Positions 36,725 through 46,207 of a stretch of 64,000 bases of DNA are shown here, piece by piece. Numbering within the stretch: position 1 is the stretch's first letter; the number at the start of each line of letters is the position of its first letter. The stretch spans positions 744,001 through 808,000 of the forward strand of contig NZ_RAPO01000001.1 of the NCBI RefSeq assembly GCF_003610195.1. Direction: 5' to 3'. The notes beneath the pieces are model-generated. The model was not told the DNA's origin. It saw only the letters and a list, made by a program, of their open reading frames with translations, and searched no databases. The translations under genes and the position numbers were made by a program. The DNA comes from Halopiger aswanensis. Lineage in GTDB: Archaea; Halobacteriota; Halobacteria; Halobacteriales; Natrialbaceae.

Positions 36725-37828
36725 TCAGTCCTTTACCTCGAGGAAGGAGAGACACCAGTTCGACGAGTCGGCGAGCGCTCGGCGCGAGAACGGGAGCGAT
36801 TCGCCGCCGTCGTCGCCCTCCCCCGCAAGCGGCCGCACGGCCATGTAGGTGGGATCGCAGAACCGCGAGATGACCGGCGTCTCGTAGCTGACGAAACCGA
36901 AGCGGGCGAGCAACGTCGACGGGAGCGTGTGGGCGGTGACCGCCAGCACGTCGGCGTCGGCGTTGTCGGCGACGACCGCCGCGAGCAGGTCGGGGAAGGC
37001 CTCGTGGGCCGACCCCAGCGGGACCGCGTCGAAGAGCAGTACCTCGCCGCCGTCGGCTCGCGTGAGGAGCGCGGCGACGGGGCGGCCGCCCCGTCTGGCG
37101 ACGTACGCCGTGTGGTCGACCGACGGCGCCTCGAGCAGCCACCGATAGTACCGCGCCTCGCGGTGGGCGTGGAACGCGTTGGGGATGCGGGAGTCGTAGA
37201 TCGACGCGAGAAGATCGGCGGGCGGTGATTCGTACCGTTCGATCTCGTAGTCGCCGTCGGACGGCGAGAACCGATCGCACAGCCCTAGCGCGGAGTCCGC
37301 AGCGACGTCGGCCACGTCCGCCAGCGGGCCGACCGATCGTTCTTCGGGCAGCAACTCGCCGGGTCGCTGAACCCGGTAGTACATCGAGACGACCGTCACC
37401 TCCGACCAGCCGAGTTTCTCCTGTGCGCCCAGCGACGCCTCGTTCGGGAAGTTGAAGAACAGCGCCGCCTCCCGGTCGCGGTACCGCTCGATTCCCAGTT
37501 CCGTAATCCGAGAGTACAGCCCCTGTCGGCGGTGGTCGGGATGAACGACCGCGTCGACCGGTTTCAGCGCCCGGACGATCCGGCCGCCGCGCCGGAGTCG
37601 GCAGGGAACGTACCCCTGCACGGCGACGATCTCGCCGGCCTGCTCGGCGAGCGTGATCGGAACGTGCGAGAGGTACGGATCGTCGACGTACTTCCAGTCG
37701 AACCAGTCGGTCCCGGGTCGATACCCCCACTGGGTCTCGAACAGCGAGAGCACGCCGTCCCGATCACCCGACTCGTACGTTCTGACCCTGTACTCGTCCG
37801 ACTCGACAGGTTGCTGTTGGGACGCCAT
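36725..37828 (-). CDS. GNAT-family N-acetyltransferase
   Basis: 367-residue protein with an N-terminal GNAT domain (VRTYESGDRDGVLSLF; acetyl-CoA-binding VVHPDHRRQGLYSRI near residue 95) and a C-terminal half resembling a second, degenerate GNAT fold. I use ATG 37828 rather than 37873 because GTATAACG at 37858-37866 predicts transcription from about 37834. The acyl acceptor is unknown. It is divergent from the second ABC exporter across a structured 291-bp region. Confidence 0.88.
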   Translation of the reverse strand: MASQQQPVESDEYRVRTYESGDRDGVLSLFETQWGYRPGTDWFDWKYVDDPYLSHVPITLAEQAGEIVAVQGYVPCRLRRGGRIVRALKPVDAVVHPDHRRQGLYSRITELGIERYRDREAALFFNFPNEASLGAQEKLGWSEVTVVSMYYRVQRPGELLPEERSVGPLADVADVAADSALGLCDRFSPSDGDYEIERYESPPADLLASIYDSRIPNAFHAHREARYYRWLLEAPSVDHTAYVARRGGRPVAALLTRADGGEVLLFDAVPLGSAHEAFPDLLAAVVADNADADVLAVTAHTLPSTLLARFGFVSYETPVISRFCDPTYMAVRPLAGEGDDGGESLPFSRRALADSSNWCLSFLEVKD

Positions 37829-37959
37829 TTCGATCGAACGGCGACGGATCGCCCCTTCGTTATACGGATCCATTGGTAATCCGCGCACACTCTTCGGTTG
37901 TGATCAAACGCGATATGCGCAGGATACCGCGGGAAGATCGGCTGTAAATACACCGTACC

Positions 37960-37976
37960 TCGAGACAGAGTCTCGA
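37960..37976. promoter_or_regulatory. Inverted repeat in the GNAT/ABC intergenic region
   Basis: TCGAGAC-AGA-GTCTCGA, perfect 7-bp arms. It lies about 27 bases downstream of the plus-strand TATA-like TGTAAATA (37943-37950), at the predicted transcription start of a long leader for the ABC operon. Possible repressor site. Confidence 0.4.
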
Positions 37977-37979
37977 TCG

Positions 37980-37999
37980 GAACAGTACCGAACAGTACA
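37980..37999 (+). repeat. Tandem 10-bp direct repeat
   Basis: GAACAGTACC followed by GAACAGTACA, two tandem 10-bp units one helical turn apart, directly after the inverted repeat at 37960-37976. One turn spacing suits cooperative protein binding. Confidence 0.4.
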
Positions 38000-38043
38000 G
38001 AGTTCAGCAGTGCAACTCGAGTGAGCCGGCTGAACCGACGAGC

Positions 38044-38066
38044 CGTGCGAGCCGTACGGCCGCACG
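38044..38066 (+). other. Strong hairpin in the ABC-operon leader
   Basis: Arms CGTGCG (38044-38049) and CGCACG (38061-38066), with GCCGTACGGC, itself a palindrome, between them. It is 54 bases before the ABC ATPase start and has no following T-run, so it is a leader structure rather than a simple terminator. Confidence 0.35.
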
Positions 38067-38119
38067 AACCGAACGCCGGAATCGAACCCCTTACCCGCGC
38101 CGCGTCGAAACCCGCCGGT

Positions 38120-39109
38120 ATGGAAGCCGTAGTCGAGGCGACAGAACTCGAGAAGACCTACGGCGAGACCGTCGCGCTGTCGGGGGCCACCCTGACGATC
38201 GAGCGCGGCGAGGTCTTCGCGCTGATCGGCCCGAACGGGGCCGGGAAGACGACGCTCGTCCGCGCGCTGACGGGGACGACCGACCCCGACGCGGGTGAGG
38301 CCCGCATCCTCGGCGACGCACCCCGCGCCGTCGACCGCGACCGGCTCGGCGTGCTCCCGCAGGACTTCTCCCCGCCGGACCGACTCACCGCCCGCGAACT
38401 GCTCGACTACTACGCCGGGCTCTACGACGGCGCCCGGAATCCCGAGACCGTCCTCGCCGACGTCGGACTCGTCGACAGCGCCGACACCTGGTACGAGGAC
38501 CTCTCGGGCGGCCAGCAGCGCCGCGCTTGCGTCGGCGCGACGCTGGTCAACGACCCCGACCTCCTCTTTCTGGACGAGCCGACGACGGGGATCGACCCCG
38601 CCGGCAGGCGGACCGTCTGGCGGTTGATCGAGGAGCTCGCGGCCGGCGGGACGACCGTCGTCCTCACCACCCACGACATGGCCGAAGCCGAGCGGCTGGC
38701 CGACCGCGTCGGCCTGCTCGCCGACGGCTCGCTCGTCGCGCAGGGGACGCCCGACGCGCTCATCGCCGAGCACGGCGGCTCGAGCCGGCTGGCGATCGAC
38801 ACCGACGCCGAGCCGGCGGCGTTCGACGACCTCGAGTTCCCCGTCGAACGGACGGCCGATCGCGGCCGGAACCGGAACGCGGGGGTCGTCGTCCGCGAGA
38901 TCGAGCCCGAGGCGATCGGCACCGTCGTCGACTACCTCGAGGACCGCGGGCTCGCCTACAGCGGGCTCTCGTGGACCGAACCCGACCTCGAGACGGTCTA
39001 CCTCGAACTGGCGGACGCGACGGAACGCGAGCGGACGGGGCGACTCGAGGGGGGAGACGACGACGCGACCGCCGACGCCGACCGCACTCGTGCGGGTGAG
39101 ACGGCGTGA
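38120..39109 (+). CDS. ABC transporter ATP-binding protein
   Basis: 329-residue exporter ATPase (DrrA/CcmA-like). Walker A GPNGAGKTTLV near residue 38, signature LSGGQQRRACVG, Walker B LLFLDEPTTGID, switch His in TTHDMAEAERLA. The last ~90 residues are an accessory C-terminal domain that ends in an acidic tail. ATG 38120 is the natural start after a GC-rich leader. Its stop overlaps the start of the permease gene (GTGA), so the two are translationally coupled. Confidence 0.94.
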   Translation: MEAVVEATELEKTYGETVALSGATLTIERGEVFALIGPNGAGKTTLVRALTGTTDPDAGEARILGDAPRAVDRDRLGVLPQDFSPPDRLTARELLDYYAGLYDGARNPETVLADVGLVDSADTWYEDLSGGQQRRACVGATLVNDPDLLFLDEPTTGIDPAGRRTVWRLIEELAAGGTTVVLTTHDMAEAERLADRVGLLADGSLVAQGTPDALIAEHGGSSRLAIDTDAEPAAFDDLEFPVERTADRGRNRNAGVVVREIEPEAIGTVVDYLEDRGLAYSGLSWTEPDLETVYLELADATERERTGRLEGGDDDATADADRTRAGETA

Positions 39110-39879
39110 GCCGCCTCGGCCGCATCGGCGCCGAGACGAACGCCGGCTGGCGCTCCTTTATCCGCCGGCGGACGGCGGTCTTCTTCACGTTCTTCTTCCC
39201 CGTCATCCTGATCGTGATCTTCGGCGCGCTGGTCCGGACGGATCCGACGGGCGAGGGCCTGTTCACGGAGCCGCCGGCCTACTACGTGCCGGGCTACCTC
39301 GCCGTCGTCGTCCTCTTCACGCCGCTCTCGCGGATGGGCAGCGAGGTCGCGCGCCACCGCGAGGGGAACCGCTTCGAGAAACTGGCGACGACGCCGCTGA
39401 CGCGGGCCGAGTGGCTGCTCGCACAGACCGTCGTCAACGCCGTCATCATCGGGCTGGCGAGCCTGCTGATCCTCGCGCTCGTCGTCCTATTGACCGGCGC
39501 CGAGATCGCGTTCTCGCCCCTGCTGGTGCCGTACGTGCTCGTCGGCGTCGTCTGCTTCTGCGGCGTCGGCGCGATGCTGGGCAGCTACACCGACTCCCAG
39601 GACGGGGCGGTCACCGCGAGCAACGCCATCGGCCTCCCCCTGCTGTTCCTCTCGGAGACGTTCATCTCGCTCGAGCAGCTGCCCGGCTGGTTCGAGCCGC
39701 TGGTGAACCTCTCGCCGCTGACGTACTTCGCTCGCGGCGTCCGTGCGGCGACGTTCCCCGAGGCTGACGCAGCCGCCGTCGCCGGCGTCGATGCCACGCT
39801 GGCGAACCTCGCGATTCTGACGGTACTCGCCGTCGTCGCGTTCGCGCTCGGCGCGCGGTCGATTCCGCGGACCGACTGA
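39106..39879 (+). CDS. ABC-2 type transporter permease
   Basis: 257-residue membrane subunit with six helices of the ABC-2 export fold: N-terminal amphipathic GWRSFIRRRTAVFFTFFFPVIL, the extracellular segment TEPPAYYVPGYLAV, and the C-terminal LPLLFLSETFISLEQLPGWF/LSPLTYFARG motif typical of DrrB/YadH-type permeases. The GTG start at 39106 overlaps the ATPase stop by four bases. Probably exports a lipid, drug or polymer; substrate unknown. Confidence 0.93.
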   Translation: MSRLGRIGAETNAGWRSFIRRRTAVFFTFFFPVILIVIFGALVRTDPTGEGLFTEPPAYYVPGYLAVVVLFTPLSRMGSEVARHREGNRFEKLATTPLTRAEWLLAQTVVNAVIIGLASLLILALVVLLTGAEIAFSPLLVPYVLVGVVCFCGVGAMLGSYTDSQDGAVTASNAIGLPLLFLSETFISLEQLPGWFEPLVNLSPLTYFARGVRAATFPEADAAAVAGVDATLANLAILTVLAVVAFALGARSIPRTD

Positions 39880-39900
39880 CGAGCGTCGCCGCCGTCGGCC

Positions 39901-42015
39901 TTACTCGTCCGCCGACGCCGGCCGCAGCGTAAACGAAAACGTCGTGCCGTCACCCGGCTCGGAGTCGACCCAGATATCACCGCGGTGGCGTTCAACGATG
40001 CGCCGACAGAGGGCCAGTCCGATACCGTTTCCATCACGCTCACCGGTGCCGTGGAGCCGCTCGAAGACGCCGAAGATCCGCTCCTGATCGTCGGGATCGA
40101 TCCCGACGCCGTCGTCGCTGACCGAAATTACCCAGTCGCCGCTCGGCGCGCGCTCGCTCGAGACCTCGATCTGCGGCGGCTCGTCGCCGCTGTACTCGAT
40201 CGCGTTCGACAGCAGGTTCTGAAACACCTGCCGCAACTGGTTCCCGTCGCCCTCGACGCGGGGCAGCGACTCGGCCGCGATGTCGGCGTCGCTCTCCTCG
40301 ATACAGACGCTGAGGTCCTGGCGCACGTCCTCGAGCACCTCGTCGAGCTCGACGGGTTCGAAGGGTTCGCCCTGCGTCTCGACCCGGGAGAACTCGAGGA
40401 GGCCGTCGATCATCTCCCGCATGCGCTCGGCGCCGTCGACCGCGTAGTCGATGAACTCGCGGCCGTCCGCGTCTAACTCGTCCGCGTAGCGGTCTTCGAC
40501 GAGCTGGAGGTAGCTCGTGACCATCCGCAGCGGTTCCTGCAGGTCGTGGGAGGCCGCGGAGGCGAACTGCTCTAAGCGTTCGTTCGACGCCTCGAGTTGC
40601 TGCTCGTACGCCTTGCGCTCGGTGACGTCGCGGAAGTACACCGAGAGGCCGGTTTCGGAGGGGTAGACGCTCACCTCGAACCAGGCGTCGATCGGCTCGT
40701 AGTAGTGCTCGTAGCTCGTCGGCTCCTGGGTCTCCATCGCTTTCTGGAAGCTCTCCCGGACGGCGTCGTCGTCTTCGGCTTCGGGGAACCGGTCCCAGAG
40801 CCGCTCGCTGAGCAGTTCCGATTCGGACTGGCCGAGCAGCTCTTCGGCGCGCTCGTTGACGTGGGTGTACCGGAGGTCCGTATCGAAGGCGCAGATCGCG
40901 TCGTCGACCCGACCGAGGATCTCCTCGAGCCGGCTCTCGAGGTGTTTGCGCTCGGTGATGTCCCTGAAGGCGTAGACGGCCCCGTCGAACTCCCCGTCCG
41001 CGTCGAAGATCGGGTTGCAGTGCATCGAGACCCACACGCGCGTCCCGTCGGGCCGTTCGGCGCCCACGATATCGTCGTACACCGGCTCGCCGGTTTCGGC
41101 GACGGTCGAGAGCGGCAGATCGTCGCTCTCGATCGGGTCGCCCCGTTCGTCGATGAGGTTCCACCGCTCGTCGTCGTGGGTGTAGGTCCGCAGTTCCTCG
41201 GCCGAGCGGCCGAGGATCTCCTCGGCGCGGTCGTTCGAGAACACGTTTTGACCGTCGGCGTCGATCAGCGTGATGCCGACCGGACTCGTCTCGAGGATCG
41301 TCCGTCGGAGCGACGCCTCCTCGCTCCGGCGCTGGTCCGCACGGAGGCGCTCGACGGCCGAGGCGAGCGCGCTCGCGACGCTTCGCAGGAACGTGACGTC
41401 CGCGTCGTCGAACCGGTCCCGCGCCGTCGCGTGGAGGCTCAGAACACCCCACGGGTCGTCGGCTCGACCGATGACGACGCTAACCGCACTGTGTGCCCGC
41501 TCGAGCGGCGGATCAGGGCCGCGGAATCGGTCGTCCGCGCGCAGGTCGTCCACGACGATCGGGTCGCCGGTACGGAGCGCGCGTCCCGCGTGGGAGGTTC
41601 GGTCGACGGGAAACATCGTTTTGTCGTCGCTGCCGTCGACGGGCGGCGACCGGCCGACGACCTCGCGGCCACCCGCCGCGCGGTCGGCTCGCTCGCGGAG
41701 CCGGAACCGATCCACGTCCGGAAGCGCCTCGAGGACGGTACAGGTGTATATCGGTGGCGACTCGGGTTCGGTCTCCGACCGTTCGGGTGCGGGTCCGTAC
41801 GACGACGCCCGTGACTGCGATCCTGGTCCCGAATCCACGCCGTCTGTCGCCACGTCCGTCTCCTCAGCGACGGTCGCCACGACCGTTCGTGCGGCCCGGC
41901 AACAAAGGGACTCGCGGTCGTCCGCCTCGAGCGCGCGCTCGCCGAACTCCGCGGCGGCCTCCTGTCGGCGGACGCGGCGCTCGAGCGCTCCGTTCGAGGT
42001 CCGGGACGAATTCAT
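39901..42015 (-). CDS. GAF-PAS-PAS sensor histidine kinase
   Basis: 704-residue cytosolic sensor kinase from ATG 42015. In order: an N-terminal coiled start, a GAF domain (~100-240), PAS (~255-380), PAS (~385-475), HisKA with phospho-His490 in SHDLQEPLR, and a HATPase domain with DDGVGIDPDD and GNGIGLALC. There are no membrane helices. A TATA-like CTTTACAAC (42041-42049) predicts a leaderless start. The kinase core is nearly the same as in the kinases at 51342 and 59295. No response regulator is adjacent. Confidence 0.93.
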   Translation of the reverse strand: MNSSRTSNGALERRVRRQEAAAEFGERALEADDRESLCCRAARTVVATVAEETDVATDGVDSGPGSQSRASSYGPAPERSETEPESPPIYTCTVLEALPDVDRFRLRERADRAAGGREVVGRSPPVDGSDDKTMFPVDRTSHAGRALRTGDPIVVDDLRADDRFRGPDPPLERAHSAVSVVIGRADDPWGVLSLHATARDRFDDADVTFLRSVASALASAVERLRADQRRSEEASLRRTILETSPVGITLIDADGQNVFSNDRAEEILGRSAEELRTYTHDDERWNLIDERGDPIESDDLPLSTVAETGEPVYDDIVGAERPDGTRVWVSMHCNPIFDADGEFDGAVYAFRDITERKHLESRLEEILGRVDDAICAFDTDLRYTHVNERAEELLGQSESELLSERLWDRFPEAEDDDAVRESFQKAMETQEPTSYEHYYEPIDAWFEVSVYPSETGLSVYFRDVTERKAYEQQLEASNERLEQFASAASHDLQEPLRMVTSYLQLVEDRYADELDADGREFIDYAVDGAERMREMIDGLLEFSRVETQGEPFEPVELDEVLEDVRQDLSVCIEESDADIAAESLPRVEGDGNQLRQVFQNLLSNAIEYSGDEPPQIEVSSERAPSGDWVISVSDDGVGIDPDDQERIFGVFERLHGTGERDGNGIGLALCRRIVERHRGDIWVDSEPGDGTTFSFTLRPASADE

Positions 42016-42175
42016 TTCGAGCGGTTTAGTCGCCCGCCGGTTGTAAAGCCTCTTATTGTGACGGAATAGCATCACATGGCCAATTTCGAGACGAACGGAC
42101 AACGAGACACGCGTTCGTGCTCGAAAAGAGGCTATCTAGCCGTCGCCGGGCAGCGGTGGCGTCGTCTGTCGTCGG

Positions 42176-42778
42176 TCAGAGCGCCGGAACGAGCATCGCT
42201 GCGAACTCGTATCCGTAGACGTGATTGAGCAGGAGATAGGTGACGACGCCGAGGACGAGACTGAGGATCCACGAGCCGGCGGCGATCCGGCCGACGCGGG
42301 CGTGGGCGGTGTTTCGCAGCTCCGCCGGCGTGTGCGTCAGGCCGAGGATCAGCGCGTAGAGGACGATCGGGACGGCGACGATCGAGAGGAGAATGTGGAT
42401 CGCCAGCATGAGCAGGTAGGCGGACCGCACGAGCGGCGGGCCGACGAACTCCTTGGTACCGCCGCCGCCGACGCGGAACAGGTACACGACCAAAAAGAGG
42501 ATGATCGTCACGAACCCGCTGATCATCGCACGGCGATGGTTCTCGATATCTCCCTGTCGGATCCAGTACCAGCCAAGGACGAGCAGGATCGTCGTGACCG
42601 TATTGATCACCGCGATCGCGTGGGTGAGGAGGTTGATCTGGCCGGTCGTCAGATCCGGATAGATCGGCACGTCGAGCACGAACGTGCCGATAACCAGCGC
42701 GTAGCCGACTATCGTCAACAGAATCGTTGCGCCGATCGGCCGATTCCGAAGCCGCCGTCTCGCGTCCGCGGTTGCCAT
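42176..42778 (-). CDS. DUF420 (CtaM/YozB-like) membrane protein
   Basis: 200-residue protein with about five or six helices and conserved histidines inside or next to the membrane segments (LTHAIAVINTV, IENHRRAMISGFV, AIHILLSIVAV, LTHTPAELRNTAHARVG). This is the DUF420 family, whose bacterial members (CtaM/YozB) are needed for heme-copper oxidase maturation. A role together with the heme O synthase at 14815 is plausible, although the genes are 26 kb apart. Confidence 0.92.
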   Translation of the reverse strand: MATADARRRLRNRPIGATILLTIVGYALVIGTFVLDVPIYPDLTTGQINLLTHAIAVINTVTTILLVLGWYWIRQGDIENHRRAMISGFVTIILFLVVYLFRVGGGGTKEFVGPPLVRSAYLLMLAIHILLSIVAVPIVLYALILGLTHTPAELRNTAHARVGRIAAGSWILSLVLGVVTYLLLNHVYGYEFAAMLVPAL

Positions 42779-42863
42779 TATGGGACGTTAGGAGAGTCGT
42801 CGTATCTGTCTTGCTGTTCCGGAACCGGTCTACACCGCTGCTGGCGGTCCGACGCCGGCCTCG

Positions 42864-43160
42864 CTACTCGGACTCGTCGCCCTCGAGCGGCTCGAGAGAG
42901 ACCGAACTGTCGGCGGCGACGGTAACGCGGTAGCCGCAGTAGTGAAACGAGGTGGAGCCGTGCGATCGCGGCGAGCCGTTGGCCCGCTCGTCGAACAGCG
43001 AATCGAGCGCCTCCGGATCGACCGCCGCGTGTAGCGGCTCGTACTCGGGTGGCCGCAGTTCGGTCGGCGCCACTCCTTCAGCGTCCGCAACAGCTTCGAC
43101 GACCGCACGACTCGGCGTTTTGCGAACCGTCCCATCGACACTATCGCCGCCACCCTTCAT
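42864..43160 (-). CDS. Stand-alone HalOD1 domain protein
   Basis: 98-residue protein from ATG 43160, chosen because GCTTTATTCG at 43183-43192 lies about 27 bases upstream; a longer frame to 43256 would begin before that transcription start. Nearly the whole protein is the halobacterial output domain 1 (SRAVVEAVADAEGVAPTEL, EALDSLFDE, then FHYCGYRVTV). HalOD1 domains act as outputs of haloarchaeal signalling proteins; a free-standing copy may be an adaptor. Function is inferred only. Confidence 0.85.
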   Translation of the reverse strand: MKGGGDSVDGTVRKTPSRAVVEAVADAEGVAPTELRPPEYEPLHAAVDPEALDSLFDERANGSPRSHGSTSFHYCGYRVTVAADSSVSLEPLEGDESE

Positions 43161-43182
43161 ATACCACCCAATTCCAAGTCCG

Positions 43183-43192
43183 ATCGAATAAA
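43183..43192 (-). promoter_or_regulatory. TATA box of the HalOD1 gene
   Basis: Reverse strand GCTTTATTCG, about 27 bases before ATG 43160; it decides between that start and the upstream one at 43256. Confidence 0.6.
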
Positions 43193-43324
43193 GCTGTCCT
43201 TCCGAGGTCGACCCCCTGACACGTACGATACGGCTCCCTTCGATATCGAAGGTCAATAGAAAACCCCCTCACGCCACTGTTTTCGATCGGTGAACTATTT
43301 AGAAAAGCCGTCGGTTATGCAATC

Positions 43325-43357
43325 GTACTAGATAAAAGACAAAAACAGCGGCTGTTA
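43325..43357 (-). terminator. Terminator of leuS
   Basis: On the minus strand, hairpin AACAGC-C-GCTGTT (43343-43355) begins inside the leuS stop codon and is followed directly by TTTTTGTCTTTTATC, a U-rich tract. The stem plus T-run is one of the clearest terminators in the window. Confidence 0.65.
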
Positions 43358-46054
43358 GGTGATGCGGATCGCCGGCTTGCTCGGTCGCGCCTTCGTCGCC
43401 AACTCGTCGTCGCCGGTCGCCCGTCGCACCGTCACGTCGGCGCCGAACTCGTCGGTCACGAGCCACGCAGCGCGCTCGAGCAGGTCGCGCTCGCGGTCGG
43501 CATCGAGTGCCGGTTCCGTTCCCCGGCCCGTCCGATCGGCCCGCTCCGCGAGGAAGGTCGCGACCGCATCGCGGTCGACGTCGGCGTCGACGGCCTCGAG
43601 AACGCTCTCGACGTCGGCGTCGCTTCCGTCCTGTTCGCGGAGGGAGTCGGCCGCGCGGTACTTCCACTCCTCGGCGACGACCAGTTCGATCCGCTCGGGT
43701 TCGTCGATCGCGGCGACGTCGAGGATGTCGCGAACGTCCTCGAGGGTTCGTTCGACCAGTCGCCGCTCCCGGCGGTAGTCCTCGACGTCGGCCTCGGGTT
43801 CGGGCCAGTCGGCCTCGACGACCAGTCCCTCGCCGCGAAGTTTGTTCCAGCACTCCTCCCCGAGGTGGGGCGCCATCGGCGCGATCAGCGCCGCAAGCGT
43901 CAGCAGCCCGCGGCGGTAGATCTCGTCGTGCGGGCGGTCGTACTCGCGGTAGCGCCGGAGCAGCCGGGCGAGTTCCCGGATTTCGGTCGCGGCGCGGTGG
44001 AACCGGAACCGCTCGTACTCCCCGGTCACCGCGGCGATCGTGCGGTCGATCTCCCGGGCGACGTACTCGTCGTGGGGGCGGCGCTCGAGGCGAGTGTCGC
44101 CGTCCTCGACGAACGCGGTCGCCATCGAGTAGAGGTCCTGCTGGAGGTCGTAGGCGCCCCGAACGTTGTTCGCGGTCCACTCGAAGTCCTGTTCGGGGTG
44201 GGCCGCCGAGAGGACGAACAGCCGCGTGGTCTCGGCACCGTACTCCTGCGGAGCGACGGCGTTACCCTTCGAAGCGGACATCTTCTCGCCGTCGTACAGC
44301 ACCGTCCCCTGGCTGACGAGTTCCTCGACGGGTTCTCGGCAGTCCAGCAGGCCGAGATCCGACAGCGCCCGTGCGAAAAACCGGATGTACAGCAGGTGGA
44401 GCACGGCGTGCTCGTCGCCGCCGACGTAGACGTCGATCGGCATCCACTCCTCGGCCCGGTCGGTGTCGAAGGGGCCCCCGTCGAAGTCGGGCGAGAGGAA
44501 CCGCAGGTAGTACCACGAGGAGTCGACGAAGGTGTCCATCGTGTCCGTCTCGCGGCGAGCCGGCTGCCCGCACTCGGGACACGCCGTCTCGCGGAACGAG
44601 TCGTGCTCCTCGAGCGGGTTTCCGGTCGTGCGGACGAACTCCGGCAGTTCGACGGGCAGGTCCTCGTCAGGCACCAGCACGGGGCCGCAGTCGTCGCAGT
44701 GGACGACCGGGATCGGCGTCCCCCAGTAGCGCTGGCGGGAGATCAGCCAGTCGCGCAGGCGGTAGGTGACGTCCTCCTCGAGCGCCTCGTGGTCGGCGAC
44801 GAGTTGCTCGCGAGCCGTCTCGCTCTCGAGTCCCGAGTAGTCGCCGCTGTCCTCGAGGATGCCCTCGCCCGTGTACGGTTCGCGCTCGAGGTCGACCTCG
44901 CGCGCGGCGTCCGTCGGCGCGATTACGCCCTCGATCGGCAGGTCGTGCTCGCGGGCGAAGGCGTGGTCGCGCTCGTTGTGCGCGGGGACGCCCATCACGG
45001 CGCCGGTACCGACGTCCTCCAAGACGTAGCCGGCGACGTAGACCGGCAGTTCCTCGCCGGTCAGCGGGTGGGTCGCCGTCGCGTCAGTTTCGACGCCGGC
45101 GAAGCCGACCTCGTCCGGATCCTGCTCGCGGACGGTATCGACGTACTCGGCGACGGCCTCGTCCGCATCGGCGAGGTCGCGGGCCAGTTCGTGGCCCGGC
45201 GACACCGCGAGGTAGGTCGCGCCGTAGACCGTGTCGGGGCGGGTGCTGAACACGTCGACGGCGTCGGTCGTCTCACCGCGCTCGACGTCGAACGTGATTC
45301 GAACTCCCTCCTGCCGGCCGATCCAGTTGCGCTGAATCTCGCGGACCCCGTCGGGCCAGCCCTCGAGGTCCTCGAGGCCCTCGTATAGCTCGTCGGCGTA
45401 GTCGGTGATCGTGAAGAACCACTGGTCGAGTTCGCGGCGGCCGACGGGGGTCTCGCAGCGCCAGCAGACGCGGTCGCCGCCGCTGCTCGCGGCGTCGCCG
45501 CTCGCCTGCTCCGAGGACTCACTGCGTTCGTCCTCGCGCTCTGCAACCTGCGCATCGGCCAGCACCGTCTCGCAGTCCGGACACCAGTTCACGGAGGCCG
45601 CCTCGTACTCGACTAACCCCTCCTCGTAGAACCGCTCGAAGAGCCACTGGTTCCACCGGTAGTACTCCGGCTCGCAGGTGGTAATCTCCCGGGACCAGTC
45701 GTAACCGAAGCCCATCGTCTCGAGTTCCTCGCGCATCCGGCGGATACAGGCCTGGGTCCACGACTCGGGGTCGCTGGCCCGCTCGTAGGCGGCGTTCTCT
45801 GCGGGAAGGCCGAACGCGTCCCACCCCATCGGGTGGAGGACGTCGTCGCCCTGCATTCGTCGATAGCGGGCGTAGGCGTCCGTGATCGCGTAGTTGCGGA
45901 CGTGGCCCATGTGGAGCGTCCCCGACGTATAGGGAAACATCCCGAGGACGTAGGTCGGATCCGCGGCGTCCTCGTCGAGTTTGTAGACGTCGTCGCGCTC
46001 CCAGACGTACTGCCAGAACTCCTGCACCTGCGCGTGATCGTAGTGACTCGTCAT
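43355..46054 (-). CDS. leuS: Leucyl-tRNA synthetase, bacterial type
   Basis: Charges tRNA-Leu in the cytosol. 899 residues from ATG 46054; GATATAG near 46101 predicts transcription from ~46074, so GTG 46084 is rejected. Class I motifs are HMGH at 48-51 and KMSAS at 591-595. The CP1 editing domain has [19 protein letters not shown]. The overall pattern ([38 protein letters not shown]) is of bacterial rather than archaeal/eukaryal LeuRS. The first zinc knuckle (CPDC...CWRC) is interrupted by a low-complexity acidic insert (~residues 178-200). Confidence 0.96.
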   Translation of the reverse strand: MTSHYDHAQVQEFWQYVWERDDVYKLDEDAADPTYVLGMFPYTSGTLHMGHVRNYAITDAYARYRRMQGDDVLHPMGWDAFGLPAENAAYERASDPESWTQACIRRMREELETMGFGYDWSREITTCEPEYYRWNQWLFERFYEEGLVEYEAASVNWCPDCETVLADAQVAEREDERSESSEQASGDAASSGGDRVCWRCETPVGRRELDQWFFTITDYADELYEGLEDLEGWPDGVREIQRNWIGRQEGVRITFDVERGETTDAVDVFSTRPDTVYGATYLAVSPGHELARDLADADEAVAEYVDTVREQDPDEVGFAGVETDATATHPLTGEELPVYVAGYVLEDVGTGAVMGVPAHNERDHAFAREHDLPIEGVIAPTDAAREVDLEREPYTGEGILEDSGDYSGLESETAREQLVADHEALEEDVTYRLRDWLISRQRYWGTPIPVVHCDDCGPVLVPDEDLPVELPEFVRTTGNPLEEHDSFRETACPECGQPARRETDTMDTFVDSSWYYLRFLSPDFDGGPFDTDRAEEWMPIDVYVGGDEHAVLHLLYIRFFARALSDLGLLDCREPVEELVSQGTVLYDGEKMSASKGNAVAPQEYGAETTRLFVLSAAHPEQDFEWTANNVRGAYDLQQDLYSMATAFVEDGDTRLERRPHDEYVAREIDRTIAAVTGEYERFRFHRAATEIRELARLLRRYREYDRPHDEIYRRGLLTLAALIAPMAPHLGEECWNKLRGEGLVVEADWPEPEADVEDYRRERRLVERTLEDVRDILDVAAIDEPERIELVVAEEWKYRAADSLREQDGSDADVESVLEAVDADVDRDAVATFLAERADRTGRGTEPALDADRERDLLERAAWLVTDEFGADVTVRRATGDDELATKARPSKPAIRIT

Positions 46055-46207
46055 TGGCGTGGGGTCCGTTCCGTTGTCCACCACTGGGCGCGCCCGCTAT
46101 ATCATTGTTCGGCCGCCGGGAGGGACGATCGGCTCGAGGGACGGGGATGCCGGACGCGATCGGCTACATCGAAAGGCCGAACCCGATCCCGCGATTCCGC
46201 ACCGACG

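Noticed and set aside
43161-43256. N-terminal extension of the HalOD1 protein from ATG 43256
   Set aside because: The TATA box at 43183-43192 lies inside that extension and points to ATG 43160.
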